A stretch of DNA of 64,000 nt, taken from NCBI RefSeq assembly GCF_022179765.1, contig NZ_BPRE01000014.1:62001-126000 (forward strand). The letters run 5' to 3'. Positions within the stretch are counted from its first letter, which is position 1; every line of letters starts with the position of its first letter. Position numbers and translations under genes: made by a program. The notes under the pieces were generated by a model. It was not told where the DNA came from. It searched no databases and was given only the letters and a program-made list of their open reading frames with translations. Origin of the DNA: Methylorubrum suomiense (GTDB lineage: Bacteria; Pseudomonadota; Alphaproteobacteria; Rhizobiales; Beijerinckiaceae). This document shows, piece by piece, positions 1 through 9,160 of this stretch.

Positions 1-445
1 GCTCCCAGCGGTCGCCGTTCGCGAGCAGCTTCTCCTTGTCGTAGAGCAGCTCTTCACGGGTCTCGACCGAGAACTCGAAGTTCGGCCCCTCGACGATGGC
101 ATCGACCGGGCAGGCCTCCTGGCACATGCCGCAATAGATGCACTTCACCATGTCGATGTCGTAGCGCGTGGTGCGCCGCGTGCCGTCGTTGCGGCGGGGG
201 CCCGCCTCGATGGTGATGGCCTGGGCCGGGCAGATCGCCTCGCAGAGCTTGCAGGCAATGCAGCGCTCCTCACCGTTGGGATAGCGGCGCAGGGCATGCT
301 CGCCCCGGAAGCGCGGCCCCCGGTGCCCCATCTCGAAGGGATAGTTGATCGTGGCCTTCGGCTTGAAGAAATACTTCATGGCGAGGACGAACCCCGACAC
401 GAACTCCTTCAGGAGAAGGCTTCTGGCGACCTGATCGAGCTTCAC
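1..445 (-). CDS. nuoI: NADH-quinone oxidoreductase subunit I (3' end cut off by window edge)
   Basis: Ferredoxin-like subunit of complex I that carries clusters N6a and N6b and passes electrons towards NuoB. About 148 residues are visible and the stop lies outside the window. The two 4Fe-4S motifs are intact: C62-x2-C65-x2-C68-x3-C72 (CIACKLCEAICP) and C102-x2-C105-x2-C108-x3-C112 (CIYCGMCQEACP). I place the start at a GTG (443-445) giving an N-terminus MKLDQVARSLLLKEF, which is the usual NuoI beginning. It follows nuoH by 26 bases as the ninth visible gene of the nuo operon. The family is certain; only the start codon is open to question. Confidence 0.95.
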   Translation of the reverse strand, partial: MKLDQVARSLLLKEFVSGFVLAMKYFFKPKATINYPFEMGHRGPRFRGEHALRRYPNGEERCIACKLCEAICPAQAITIEAGPRRNDGTRRTTRYDIDMVKCIYCGMCQEACPVDAIVEGPNFEFSVETREELLYDKEKLLANGDRWE

Positions 446-471
446 GGCGCGATCTCCGAATGCGGTTGCGG

Positions 472-1494
472 TCAGGCTCCCGGCGCGAGGCCGGTGAGCT
501 TGAGGACGAAGGCGACGACGATGACCGAGATCAGCGACAGCGGCAGGAAGACCTTCCAGCCGAGCCGCATGAGCTGGTCGTAGCGGTAGCGCGGCACCAT
601 GGCCTTCACCATGGCGATCATGAAGAACAGGAAGCTTGCTTTCAGCGCGAACCAGATCACGCCCGGCACCCAGGTGAAGGGCGCGAACGGGATCGGCGAG
701 AGCCAGCCGCCGAGGAACAGCACGGTCCCGAGCGCGCACATGGTCATGATGGCCACGTATTCGCCGAGCATGAACAGCAGGTACGGCGTCGAGGAATACT
801 CGACCATGTAACCGGCCACGAGCTCCGATTCCGCCTCAGGGAGATCGAAGGGCGGGCGGTTCGTCTCGGCGAGCGCCGATACGAAGAACACGCCGAACAT
901 CGGGAACAGCCACAGCCAGTACCAGCCGAACAGCCCGAGCGCCGTGTCCTGCGCCATGACGATGCGCGAGAGATTGAGGGAGCCGGCGCAGAGCAGCACG
1001 CAGATGATCACGAAGCCCAGCGACACCTCGTAGGAGATCATCTGCGCGGCGGATCGGAGCGCGCCGAGGAAGGCGTATTTCGAGTTCGACGCCCAGCCGC
1101 CCATGATGACGCCGTAAACGCCGAGAGAGGAGATAGCGAAGATATAGACGATGCCGACATTGAGGTCGGCGATCGCCCAGCCATCCGCCAGGGGGATCAC
1201 CGCCCAGGAGGCGAGCGCCAGCATTGCGAAGACCAGCGGCGCCAACAGGTAGATCGCCTTGTTGGCGCCCGCCGGAATGACCGGCTCCTTCAGCACGAAC
1301 TTCAGGAGATCGGCGAAGGACTGGAACAAACCCCAGGGACCGACCACGTTGGGCCCCCGCCGCAACTGCACCGCCGCCCAGATCTTGCGATCCGCCAGAA
1401 GGGCGTAGGCGATGAAGACCAGGAGCGCTGCGAGCAGCACGAAGCTCTTCAGCGCGATCAGGAGAACGGTGCCGAGCACCTCGAGGAAGGTCAT
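472..1494 (-). CDS. nuoH: NADH-quinone oxidoreductase subunit H
   Basis: Membrane subunit of complex I that forms much of the quinone-binding tunnel at the junction with the peripheral arm. The 340-residue protein has eight or so hydrophobic segments and the loop ADRKIWAAVQLRRGPNVVGP (about residues 33-52), a NuoH/ND1 signature; the later conserved loop ETNRPPFDLPEAESELVAGY is also present. An upstream in-frame start would add 19 arginine-rich residues, so I chose the ATG at 1494 (MTFLEVLGTVLLIALKSF), which begins right at the first membrane helix. It sits 11 bases after nuoG, within the operon. Confidence 0.97.
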   Translation of the reverse strand: MTFLEVLGTVLLIALKSFVLLAALLVFIAYALLADRKIWAAVQLRRGPNVVGPWGLFQSFADLLKFVLKEPVIPAGANKAIYLLAPLVFAMLALASWAVIPLADGWAIADLNVGIVYIFAISSLGVYGVIMGGWASNSKYAFLGALRSAAQMISYEVSLGFVIICVLLCAGSLNLSRIVMAQDTALGLFGWYWLWLFPMFGVFFVSALAETNRPPFDLPEAESELVAGYMVEYSSTPYLLFMLGEYVAIMTMCALGTVLFLGGWLSPIPFAPFTWVPGVIWFALKASFLFFMIAMVKAMVPRYRYDQLMRLGWKVFLPLSLISVIVVAFVLKLTGLAPGA

Positions 1495-1505
1495 CGGGCC
1501 GTTCC

Positions 1506-3578
1506 CTATTCCGCCGCTTCGAGCGCGCGGCCCCGGGCGAGCCCGGAGCACTCGGCGAGCACCCGCGAGGAACGGGCGATCGGATTGGTGAGATAGAAGT
1601 CGGCGACCGGCGAGGCGAACGCCGCCTTCTCGGACCGACCCGGCAGCGCCGCGAGCGTCTCCAACGCCGCCATATCCGACGGCTCGACGGACCCGACCGC
1701 GGCGAGATGCGGATGAGCGGCGTACAGCGCCTTACGCAGGCCTCCGAGCGAATCGTAGGGCAGGCGCTTGCCCAGGATGTCGGAAAGAGCGCGCAGGATC
1801 GCCCAATCCTCGCGGGCATCCCCGGGCGGGAAGCCGGCGCGATTGGTCATCTGCACCCGGCCTTCCAGATTGACGTAGGTCGCGCTCTTCTCGGTATAGG
1901 CGGCGCCCGGCAGGATCACGTCGGCGCGGCTCGCACCGGCATCGCCGTGGGTGCCCTGGTAGATCACGAAGGCACCCGGTGGGATCGCCCGCTCATCGGC
2001 ACCGAGGTTGAACACCACATCGAGCGCGCCCGGCTCCAGCATCTGCGAGAAGGTCAGCCCGCCCTCCCCCGGCACGAAGCCGAGATCGAGCGCACCGACG
2101 CGGGCCGCCGCCGTCTGCAGCACGCCGAAGCCGTTCCAGCCCTCCGCGACGGCGCCGACTTCCTTCGCCAGGGCCGCCGCGGCGGCGAGCGCGCCGGGCA
2201 CGCCGAGCGCGCCCTCGCCGACGATGATGAGGGGGTGCTCGGCCTTTTGCAGGATCTCGAAGAAGCTGTGCTCGCCCTTGCCCAGCGAGGTCAGGGTGTC
2301 CGTGCCCGCGCCGAGATAGGTGTAGGGGTAGGTAAGGTCGGGCTGCTCGTCGAGGATCAGGCCGACGGCGAGCGGCGCCATGCGCCAGCGCTTGCGGATG
2401 CGCACGTTCAGGAGCGAGGCCTCGGTGCGTGGATTGGTGCCAACCAGGAGGATCGCGTCCGCCCGCTCGATACCGGGGATCGTCGGTCCGAACGTGTAGG
2501 CGGCGCGGCCCCAGGCCGGATCGAGTGCCTCGCCGGTCTGGCGCGCATCGAGATTCGTGACGCCGAGCGATCCCATCAGCTGCTTGAGGGCGAAGATCTC
2601 CTCGACGCCCGCGAGATCACCGACCAGCGCGCCGACGCGCTTCGGGTCGGCCCCCTTCATCTTGGCGGCGATAGCCGAGAAGGCCTCGCCCCAGGAGGCC
2701 GGACGCAGGCGTCCGTTCTCGCGCAGGAACGGTCGGTCGAGCCGCTGGAGGCGGAGACCGTCGACCACGTGGCGCGTCTTGTCGGAGATCCACTCCTCGT
2801 TGATCTCCTCGCTGATCCGCGGCTCGATCTGCATCACCTCGCGGCCGCGGGCATCGACGCGGATCGCGGAGCCCACCGCATCCATCACATCGACGGATTC
2901 GGTCTTGTGCAGCTCCCACGGGCGCACGTTGTAGCTCTGCGGCTTGTGGACCAGCGCGCCGACGGGGCAGAGATCGGCGACGTTGCCTTGCAGCTCCGAG
3001 CCCATCGCCTGTTCCAGGTAGCTCGTGATCTCCATGTCCTCGCCACGGCCGATGGCGCCGAGATCCGGCACGCCCGCGACTTCCGCCAGGAAGCGGACGC
3101 AGCGGGTGCAGTGGATGCAGCGATTCATCGCCGTGCGCACCAGCGGGCCGATATACTTCTCTTCGACCGCGCGCTTGTTCTCGTGATAGCGGGTCGAATC
3201 GACGCCGTAGGCCATCGCCTGATCCTGCAGGTCGCAATGGCCGCCCTGGTCGCAGATCGGGCAATCGAGCGGGTGATTGATGAGGAGGAACTCCATCACC
3301 CCCTCGCGGGCCTTTTTCGTGAGGCCCGAGCGGGTCAGAACCTCCGGCGGCTCACCGTTCGGTCCGGGCCGACAATCCTTCACCGCGTAGGCGCAAGAGG
3401 CCACCGGCTTCGGCGCGCCCTTCAGCTCCACCAAGCACATGCGGCAATTGCCGGCGATCGACAGCCGCTCATGGAAGCAGAAGCGCGGGATTTCCGCGCC
3501 CGCGACCTCACAGGCCTGGAGCAGGGTGTAATCGGCCGGGACATCGACCTCGGTGCCGTCGACGAGGATTTTGGTCAT
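1506..3578 (-). CDS. nuoG: NADH-quinone oxidoreductase subunit G
   Basis: Large iron-sulfur subunit of the complex I peripheral arm. The 690-residue protein starts with a 2Fe-2S ferredoxin domain (about residues 1-80, with FCFHERLSIAGNCRMC), followed by the His-Cys motif region (HPLDCPICDQGGHCDLQDQ), a 4Fe-4S pair (NRCIHCTRCVRF) and a long molybdopterin-oxidoreductase-like domain that has no molybdenum role in complex I. The ATG at 3578 (MTKILVDGTEVDVPADYTLL) is the natural start; a longer in-frame reading adds 20 unlikely residues overlapping the end of nuoF. The length is normal for alphaproteobacterial NuoG, shorter than the E. coli protein. Confidence 0.97.
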   Translation of the reverse strand: MTKILVDGTEVDVPADYTLLQACEVAGAEIPRFCFHERLSIAGNCRMCLVELKGAPKPVASCAYAVKDCRPGPNGEPPEVLTRSGLTKKAREGVMEFLLINHPLDCPICDQGGHCDLQDQAMAYGVDSTRYHENKRAVEEKYIGPLVRTAMNRCIHCTRCVRFLAEVAGVPDLGAIGRGEDMEITSYLEQAMGSELQGNVADLCPVGALVHKPQSYNVRPWELHKTESVDVMDAVGSAIRVDARGREVMQIEPRISEEINEEWISDKTRHVVDGLRLQRLDRPFLRENGRLRPASWGEAFSAIAAKMKGADPKRVGALVGDLAGVEEIFALKQLMGSLGVTNLDARQTGEALDPAWGRAAYTFGPTIPGIERADAILLVGTNPRTEASLLNVRIRKRWRMAPLAVGLILDEQPDLTYPYTYLGAGTDTLTSLGKGEHSFFEILQKAEHPLIIVGEGALGVPGALAAAAALAKEVGAVAEGWNGFGVLQTAAARVGALDLGFVPGEGGLTFSQMLEPGALDVVFNLGADERAIPPGAFVIYQGTHGDAGASRADVILPGAAYTEKSATYVNLEGRVQMTNRAGFPPGDAREDWAILRALSDILGKRLPYDSLGGLRKALYAAHPHLAAVGSVEPSDMAALETLAALPGRSEKAAFASPVADFYLTNPIARSSRVLAECSGLARGRALEAAE

Positions 3579-3612
3579 CGTGTCTTCTCGACGTTGAGCA
3601 TCGGGGCGGCGG

Positions 3613-4914
3613 TCACTCCGCCGCCATCGGCACTGCATCCATGTGTGGGTTCGCGCTGTACTGATCGATCCGCTTCTCGATCTCCGGCCGGAAATGCCGG
3701 ATCAGGCCCTGGATCGGCCAGGCCGCCGCATCGCCCAGCGCGCAGATCGTGTGCCCCTCCACCTGCTTGGTGACTTCGAGCAGCATGTCGATCTCGCGCT
3801 TCTGCGCGCGGCCGGCGGCCATGCGGGTCAGCACGCGCCACATCCAGCCGGTGCCCTCCCGGCAAGGCGTGCACTGGCCGCAGGACTCGTGCTTGTAGAA
3901 GTACGAGATGCGCGCGATCGCGCCGACGATGTCGGTCGACTTGTCGAGCACGATCACCGCCGCGGTGCCGAGACCCGAGCCGAGATTGCGGAGGGTGTCG
4001 AAATCCATCTTGGCGTCGATGATCTGCTCGGCCGGAACGAGCGGGACGGATGAACCGCCCGGGATGGAACACAGAAGATTGTCCCAGCCGCCGCGCATGC
4101 CGCCGCAATGCTTGTCGATCAGCTCGCGGAAGGTGATGCCGAGCTCTTCCTCGACGTTGCAGGGCTTGTTGACGTGGCCCGAGACGCAGAACAGCTTGGT
4201 GCCGGTGTTGTTCTTGCCGCCGAGACCGGCGAACCACGCGCCGCCCCGGCGCAGGATGGTGCCGGCGACCGCGATCGACTCGACGTTGTTGACGGTCGTG
4301 GGACAGCCATAGAGGCCCATATTCGCCGGGAACGGCGGCTTCAGCCGCGGCATTCCCTTCTTGCCCTCGAGGCTCTCGATGAGGGCCGTCTCCTCGCCGC
4401 AGATATAGGCACCCGCGCCGTGGTGCACGTAGATGTCGAACGGGTAATCGTGGATGTTCGACGGGCCGACGAGACGGGCCGCGTAGGCCTCGTCCACGGC
4501 CCGCTGAAGGGCGAACTTCTCCGCTACGTACTCGCCGCGGATATAGACGTAGCAGGCATGCGCGCCCATGGCGAAGGACGCCAGCAAGCAGCCTTCGATC
4601 AGGAGATGCGGATCGTGCCGCATGATCTCCCGGTCCTTGCAGGTGCCCGGCTCCGACTCGTCGGCATTGACGACGAGGTAATGGGGACGCCCATCAGACT
4701 TCTTGGGCATGAACGACCATTTCAGGCCGGTCGGGAAGCCTGCGCCGCCGCGGCCGCGCAGGCCCGAGCCCTTCATCTCGTCGATGATCCAGTCCCGGCC
4801 CTGATCGAGCAGGAACTTGGTGCCGTCCCAGGCGCCCCGCTTCTTCGCCGCCTCGAGATCGGGCGAATGCAGGCCGTAGAGGTTGGTGAAGATGCGATCC
4901 TGATCGGAGAGCAT
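3613..4914 (-). CDS. nuoF: NADH-quinone oxidoreductase subunit F
   Basis: NADH-oxidising flavoprotein of complex I, binding FMN and cluster N3. The 433-residue product has the glycine-rich NADH site GLRGRGGAGFPTG (51-63), the FMN-binding region around residues 83-95 (NADESEPGTCKDRE) and the 4Fe-4S ligands C345, C348, C351 (ESCGQCTPCREG) with C391 further on (HTICALGD). The start MLSDQDRIFTNLYG is ten bases after nuoE. Everything expected of a functional NuoF is present. Confidence 0.98.
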   Translation of the reverse strand: MLSDQDRIFTNLYGLHSPDLEAAKKRGAWDGTKFLLDQGRDWIIDEMKGSGLRGRGGAGFPTGLKWSFMPKKSDGRPHYLVVNADESEPGTCKDREIMRHDPHLLIEGCLLASFAMGAHACYVYIRGEYVAEKFALQRAVDEAYAARLVGPSNIHDYPFDIYVHHGAGAYICGEETALIESLEGKKGMPRLKPPFPANMGLYGCPTTVNNVESIAVAGTILRRGGAWFAGLGGKNNTGTKLFCVSGHVNKPCNVEEELGITFRELIDKHCGGMRGGWDNLLCSIPGGSSVPLVPAEQIIDAKMDFDTLRNLGSGLGTAAVIVLDKSTDIVGAIARISYFYKHESCGQCTPCREGTGWMWRVLTRMAAGRAQKREIDMLLEVTKQVEGHTICALGDAAAWPIQGLIRHFRPEIEKRIDQYSANPHMDAVPMAAE

Positions 4915-4924
4915 GTCTCGGTCC

Positions 4925-6253
4925 TCAGCCCTTCGTTCCGGCGAGGTCGGCGGCCTGCCGCACCCAGTTCTCGCGATCGATCCGACCGGGGAACGCCAGA
5001 TAAGCGCCGATCCAGGCGACCTCCTGCGGGGTCCAGGCGGCGATCTGGTCGTAATGCCAGATGCCGAGCCCGTTCAGGCGGGTCTGGTTGACCGGGCCGA
5101 TTCCCCGGATCCGGGTCAGGTCGTCCGGACGGTCGTCGCGGGCAGCCGGCAATCCTTCGGGACGCTGGCCCGCCGCGTCGGCGCGCGCCTCCGGGCTCTC
5201 CGTCTCGGGCACCGCGTCGTCCGCGCCCCCGGCCACCGGGTGCTGCGGCGGTTCGGTGCGCAGAGCCGCATCTTCGGCGAGCGCACGGGTCTCCTCGTCG
5301 GGCGTCACGGTCACGGCCGGGGGTTCGCCGGCTGCGACGCGCTCGGCCGGCGAGTCGAGGGCCGAGCTGTCCCCCGGCCGGGACCCGGCGGTCTTGGCCT
5401 GCGAGGTGCCCCGCTCCGTGGCCTCGGCCTTGTCCGATTCCCGCACCGGAGGTTCACCCGCGGCGGCGCGCTGCGCCGGCCCGTCGGCGGTGCCCTGCTC
5501 GATGGGGCGGCCGGCCTCCGGACGGGCGGGCTTCGCCTCCGTCGCGGCCCGTGCCTCGGAGGAGGCAGCTTCCTCGTGCTTGATCTCTTCCTCGGCCTTC
5601 GTTGCCTCGAAGCGCTTGCGCCACGCACCGACGCGCGAACCGTCGAACAGCGTCGGGTCGGTGAGCGTGTTGACCGCGTCCTTCGGCTCGGACGAGACGC
5701 GACCGATCTGCGATCCGATCTTGACCGGGCGCCCGGCGGCGAGATCGTCCATGAGCTTGTTGAGGCTCTCGGGCGTCAGATCCTCGTAGTAATCCTGATT
5801 GATCTGCACCATCGGCGCGTTGCAGCAGGCGCCCAGGCACTCGACCTCGAGCCAGGAGAAGTTGCCGTCCGCCGAAACGTGGCCGGGCGGGCCGAGGCGC
5901 GCCTGAAGCGCGGCCTTCAGCTCCTTCGCCCCGCAGCAATCGCAGGGAACCGTGCCGCAGAGCTGAATCCAGAAGCGGCCGACCGGCTCCAGCGCGAACA
6001 TCGTGTAGAAGGTCGCGACCTCCAGCACGCGGATATGCGGCATGCCGAGCTGGTCGGCGACCGCCTCGATCGCCTTCTGCGGCAGCCACCCGCCGTTCTG
6101 CTCCTGCGCCTTCCACAAGAGCGGGATCACGGCGGAGGCCTGACGCCCTTCCGGGTACTTCTCGATCTGGCCGCGGGCCCACTCGGCGTTCTCCGGGGAG
6201 AACGCGAAGTTCTGAGGCTGCTCGGCGGCGGGGGCGAGTCTGCGGTTGGCCAT
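4925..6253 (-). CDS. nuoE: NADH-quinone oxidoreductase subunit E with long C-terminal extension
   Basis: Thioredoxin-fold subunit of the complex I NADH module. The 2Fe-2S (N1a) ligands are visible: C99 and C104 (LCGTVPC), C139 and C143 (ECLGAC). The typical domain ends near residue 190, but the protein runs to 442. Residues ~215-370 are a low-complexity stretch rich in Ala, Glu, Pro and Arg; residues ~372-440 form a helix-hairpin-helix-like module (LTRIRGIGPVNQTRLNGLGI, then AWTPQEVAWIGAYLAFPGRI). NuoE with an added C-terminal HhH-like tail is known in rhizobial relatives, so it is probably genuine and not a fusion artefact. The role of the tail is unknown. Confidence 0.96.
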   Translation of the reverse strand: MANRRLAPAAEQPQNFAFSPENAEWARGQIEKYPEGRQASAVIPLLWKAQEQNGGWLPQKAIEAVADQLGMPHIRVLEVATFYTMFALEPVGRFWIQLCGTVPCDCCGAKELKAALQARLGPPGHVSADGNFSWLEVECLGACCNAPMVQINQDYYEDLTPESLNKLMDDLAAGRPVKIGSQIGRVSSEPKDAVNTLTDPTLFDGSRVGAWRKRFEATKAEEEIKHEEAASSEARAATEAKPARPEAGRPIEQGTADGPAQRAAAGEPPVRESDKAEATERGTSQAKTAGSRPGDSSALDSPAERVAAGEPPAVTVTPDEETRALAEDAALRTEPPQHPVAGGADDAVPETESPEARADAAGQRPEGLPAARDDRPDDLTRIRGIGPVNQTRLNGLGIWHYDQIAAWTPQEVAWIGAYLAFPGRIDRENWVRQAADLAGTKG

Positions 6254-6271
6254 GACGTCCGACGCGTTCCT

Positions 6272-7462
6272 TCAGCGGTCCACTTCACCGAACACGATGT
6301 CCAACGTGCCGAGCACGCAGGACACGTCGGCCAGCAGGTGGCCGCGGCACATCCAGTCCATCGCCTGCAAATGCGCGAAGCCCGGAGCCCGGATCTTGCA
6401 GCGATACGGCTTGTTGGTGCCGTCCGACACGAGATAGACGCCGAACTCGCCCTTGGGCGCCTCGACCGCCGCGTAGACTTCGCCCGCCGGGACGTGGAAG
6501 CCTTCGGTGTAGAGCTTGAAGTGGTGGATCAGCGCTTCCATCGAGCGCTTCATCTCCCGGCGCGGCGGGGGCGCGAACTTACCGTCGGTGGAGGCGATCG
6601 GGCCCTGACCGGCAGGCTCACGCAACTTGGCGCAGCACTGCTTCATGATCTTCACCGATTCCCGCATCTCTTCCATGCGGATGACCTGCCGGTCGTAGGT
6701 GTCGCCGTTCTTGCCCACGGGGATGTCGAAATCCATCTCCTCGTAGGCCTCGTAGGGCTGCGACTTGCGCAGATCCCACGGGATGCCCGAACCGCGCACC
6801 ATCACGCCCGAGAAGCCCCATTCCATCGCCTCGTCCTGGCTGACGATGCCGATGTCGACGTTGCGCTGTTTGAAGATGCGGTTGGCCATGACGAGGTTGT
6901 CGAGGTCGTCGACCACCTGCAGGAACGGGTCGCAGAACGCCTCGATATCGTCGATGAGCGCGGGCGGCAGGTCCTGATGCACGCCGCCGGGGCGGAAATA
7001 GTTGGCGTGCAGGCGGGCACCCGAGGCGCGCTCGTAGAAGATCATCAGCTTCTCGCGCTCCTCGAAGCCCCAGAGGGGCGGCGTGAGAGCGCCGACATCC
7101 ATCGCCTGCGTCGTCACGTTGAGGAGATGCGAGAGCAGCCGTCCGATCTCACAGAACAGGGTGCGAATGAGCTTGGCGCGGCGCGGCACCTCGATGCCGG
7201 CGAGCTTCTCGATCGCCAGACAGAAGGCGTGCTCCTGATTCATCGGCGACACGTAGTCGAGCCGGTCGAAATAGGGCGTCGCCTGGAGGTAGGTCTTGTG
7301 CTCGATCAGCTTCTCGGTGCCGCGATGGAGCAGGCCGATATGCGGATCGACGCGCTCGACCACCTCGCCGTCGAGCTCGAGCACGAGGCGCAGCACGCCG
7401 TGCGCCGCCGGGTGCTGCGGCCCGAAATTGATCGAGAAGTTGCGGATATTGTGTTCGGACAT
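6272..7462 (-). CDS. nuoD: NADH-quinone oxidoreductase subunit D
   Basis: The 49-kDa subunit of complex I, which forms the quinone site together with NuoB. The 396-residue protein starts MSEHNIRNFSINFGPQHPAA, the family hallmark, and keeps the GVLRLVLELDGE and HIGLLHRGTEKLIE segments near its N-terminus. It is a separate gene from nuoC, unlike the fused nuoCD of enterobacteria. Gaps to nuoC (10 bases) and nuoE (18 bases) support one transcript. Confidence 0.98.
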   Translation of the reverse strand: MSEHNIRNFSINFGPQHPAAHGVLRLVLELDGEVVERVDPHIGLLHRGTEKLIEHKTYLQATPYFDRLDYVSPMNQEHAFCLAIEKLAGIEVPRRAKLIRTLFCEIGRLLSHLLNVTTQAMDVGALTPPLWGFEEREKLMIFYERASGARLHANYFRPGGVHQDLPPALIDDIEAFCDPFLQVVDDLDNLVMANRIFKQRNVDIGIVSQDEAMEWGFSGVMVRGSGIPWDLRKSQPYEAYEEMDFDIPVGKNGDTYDRQVIRMEEMRESVKIMKQCCAKLREPAGQGPIASTDGKFAPPPRREMKRSMEALIHHFKLYTEGFHVPAGEVYAAVEAPKGEFGVYLVSDGTNKPYRCKIRAPGFAHLQAMDWMCRGHLLADVSCVLGTLDIVFGEVDR

Positions 7463-7472
7463 GCCCGCGGCC

Positions 7473-8147
7473 TCAGCTCGACGTCTTCTCGTCGCCGGGG
7501 AGCACGTAATCCGTGCCCTCCCACGGCGACAGGAAGTCGAAGTTCCGGAATTCCTGGGTGAGCTTGACCGGCTCGTAGACGACGCGCGCCTCGTCCTGGT
7601 CGTAGCGGACCTCGACGAAGCCGGTCAGCGGGAAGTCCTTGCGGAGCGGATGCCCCTCGAAGCCGTAATCGGTGAGCAGCCGGCGCAGGTCGGGATGACC
7701 CGAGAACAGGATGCCGTAGAGGTCGTAGGTCTCGCGCTCGTACCAGTTGGCGGCCGGGAAGACCGTGATCGCGGAGGGCACCGGCGTCGCGGCATCCGTC
7801 TGCACCTTCACCCGCACGCGGGTGTTATGGCGCAGGCTGAGCAGGTGGTAGACCACCTCGAACCGGCGCGCCCGCTGCGGATAATCGGCGCCGCAGATAT
7901 CGATGAAGCACCGGAAGGCGCAGGCCGGCTCGTCCCGCAGGTAGGTCAGCGCATAGACGATGTCGCTGCCCTGCACGGTCAGGGTCAGTTCGCCGAAGGC
8001 GATCGCCCAATCGGTGACCGCGGGGCCCAGGGCGCCGGCGATGCGCTCGCCCATGGCGCGCAAAGCGTCGTCGCCCTGGGGCGCCGCGACGGTGCCGCGC
8101 AGGACAATGCCGTTGGTGGTCACGGCGGCGGGCATGGCTTCGCTCAT
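7473..8147 (-). CDS. nuoC: NADH-quinone oxidoreductase subunit C
   Basis: The 30-kDa subunit of the complex I peripheral arm. I start it at the ATG at 8147 (MSEAMPAAVTTNGIVLRG), giving 224 residues; a longer reading would overlap nuoB entirely and has a shadow-like arginine/cysteine-rich N-terminus. The signature ERETYDLYGILFSGHPDLRR and LTDYGFEGHPLRKDFPLTGF segments lie in the last 90 residues. It carries no cofactor and bridges NuoB/D to the rest of the arm. Confidence 0.97.
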   Translation of the reverse strand: MSEAMPAAVTTNGIVLRGTVAAPQGDDALRAMGERIAGALGPAVTDWAIAFGELTLTVQGSDIVYALTYLRDEPACAFRCFIDICGADYPQRARRFEVVYHLLSLRHNTRVRVKVQTDAATPVPSAITVFPAANWYERETYDLYGILFSGHPDLRRLLTDYGFEGHPLRKDFPLTGFVEVRYDQDEARVVYEPVKLTQEFRNFDFLSPWEGTDYVLPGDEKTSS

Positions 8148-8157
8148 CGCCTCTCCC

Positions 8158-8745
8158 TCAGCGCTCGATCGTGCCGATACGGCGAATCTTCCGCTGCAGC
8201 AGCAGAACACCGTAGAGCAGCGCCTCCGCCGAAGGCGGACAGCCCGGCACGTAGATATCGACCGGCACGACGCGGTCGCAGCCGCGGACCACCGAGTAGG
8301 AATAGTGGTAGTAGCCGCCGCCATTGGCGCAGGAGCCCATGGAGATGACGTAGCGCGGCTCCGGCATCTGGTCGTAGACCTTGCGGAGCGCCGGGGCCAT
8401 CTTGTTGGTCAGCGTACCGGCGACGATCATGACGTCGGACTGACGCGGGCTGCCACGGGGCGCGAAGCCGAAGCGCTCGCAATCGTAGCGCGGCATCGAC
8501 ATCTGCATCATCTCGACGGCGCAGCAGGCGAGGCCGAAGGTCATCCACATCAGCGAGCCGGTGCGGGCCCAGTTGATGAGTTCGTCGGCGCTGGTGACCA
8601 GGAACCCGCGATCGGCCAACTCATCGTTGATCGACAGGAACATCGGATCGCTGGCACCAATGGGCCGGCCGGTCGCGGGATCGATGATCCCTTTCGGCTG
8701 GGGCGCGATCTCGGGCGCGCGGGACAGGGTCGGGTTCAGGGCCAT
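8158..8745 (-). CDS. nuoB: NADH-quinone oxidoreductase subunit B
   Basis: PSST-type subunit of complex I that holds the terminal cluster N2 beside the quinone site. The 195-residue protein has all four ligands: the tandem C74-C75 (GLACCAVEMM), C139 (SMGSCANGGG) and C169 (VPGCPPSAEALLYG). It begins MALNPTLSRAPEIAPQPKGI. The gene follows nuoA after 49 bases, the largest gap inside the operon, and precedes nuoC by ten. Confidence 0.98.
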   Translation of the reverse strand: MALNPTLSRAPEIAPQPKGIIDPATGRPIGASDPMFLSINDELADRGFLVTSADELINWARTGSLMWMTFGLACCAVEMMQMSMPRYDCERFGFAPRGSPRQSDVMIVAGTLTNKMAPALRKVYDQMPEPRYVISMGSCANGGGYYHYSYSVVRGCDRVVPVDIYVPGCPPSAEALLYGVLLLQRKIRRIGTIER

Positions 8746-8794
8746 TTCTGCCTCTGAGCGAGGATAGGAAGGGCGACGTCGGACCGGCCGTGGC

Positions 8795-9160
8795 CTAGTC
8801 CCATTCGAGGGCGCCCTTGCGCCACTCGTAGACGAAGCCGACGGTCAGGACGCCGAGGAAGATCATCATCGACCAGAAGCCGAACCAACCAAGTTCCCCG
8901 AACGTGATCGCCCAGGGAAACAGGAAAGCGACCTCTAAATCGAAAATGATGAATAGAATTGCGACGAGGTAAAAGCGCACATCGAACTTCATGCGCGCAT
9001 CATCGAATGCGTTGAAGCCGCATTCGTAGGCCGAGAGCTTCTCAGGATCCGGGCTCGAATAGGCGACCACGAAGGGCGCAACCAGCAGGGCCGCCGCGAT
9101 GAACAGCGAGACGCCGATGAACACGATAAGCGGAAGATAGTCCGCAAGCAGGCCGGTCAT
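8795..9160 (-). CDS. nuoA: NADH-quinone oxidoreductase subunit A
   Basis: Small membrane subunit of complex I with three predicted membrane helices. I choose the ATG at 9160 (MTGLLADYLPLIVFIGVSLF), giving 121 residues; a longer in-frame reading adds 32 hydrophilic residues with no family resemblance. The conserved loop after the first helix (PDPEKLSAYECGFNAFDDAR) is present, with the conserved Cys and acidic residues. It is the first gene of the nuo run, so the operon promoter should lie in the 470 bases upstream, before the tRNA-Asp gene. Confidence 0.96.
   Translation of the reverse strand: MTGLLADYLPLIVFIGVSLFIAAALLVAPFVVAYSSPDPEKLSAYECGFNAFDDARMKFDVRFYLVAILFIIFDLEVAFLFPWAITFGELGWFGFWSMMIFLGVLTVGFVYEWRKGALEWD

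Noticed and set aside
460..1596. A 378-codon plus-strand open frame with repetitive Arg/His/Glu content across nuoH
   Set aside because: Mirror image of nuoH; no family resemblance and typical of GC-rich antisense frames.
4913..7561. An 882-codon plus-strand open frame across nuoE and nuoD
   Set aside because: Antisense shadow of two certain nuo genes; composition is random Arg/Gly/Ala.
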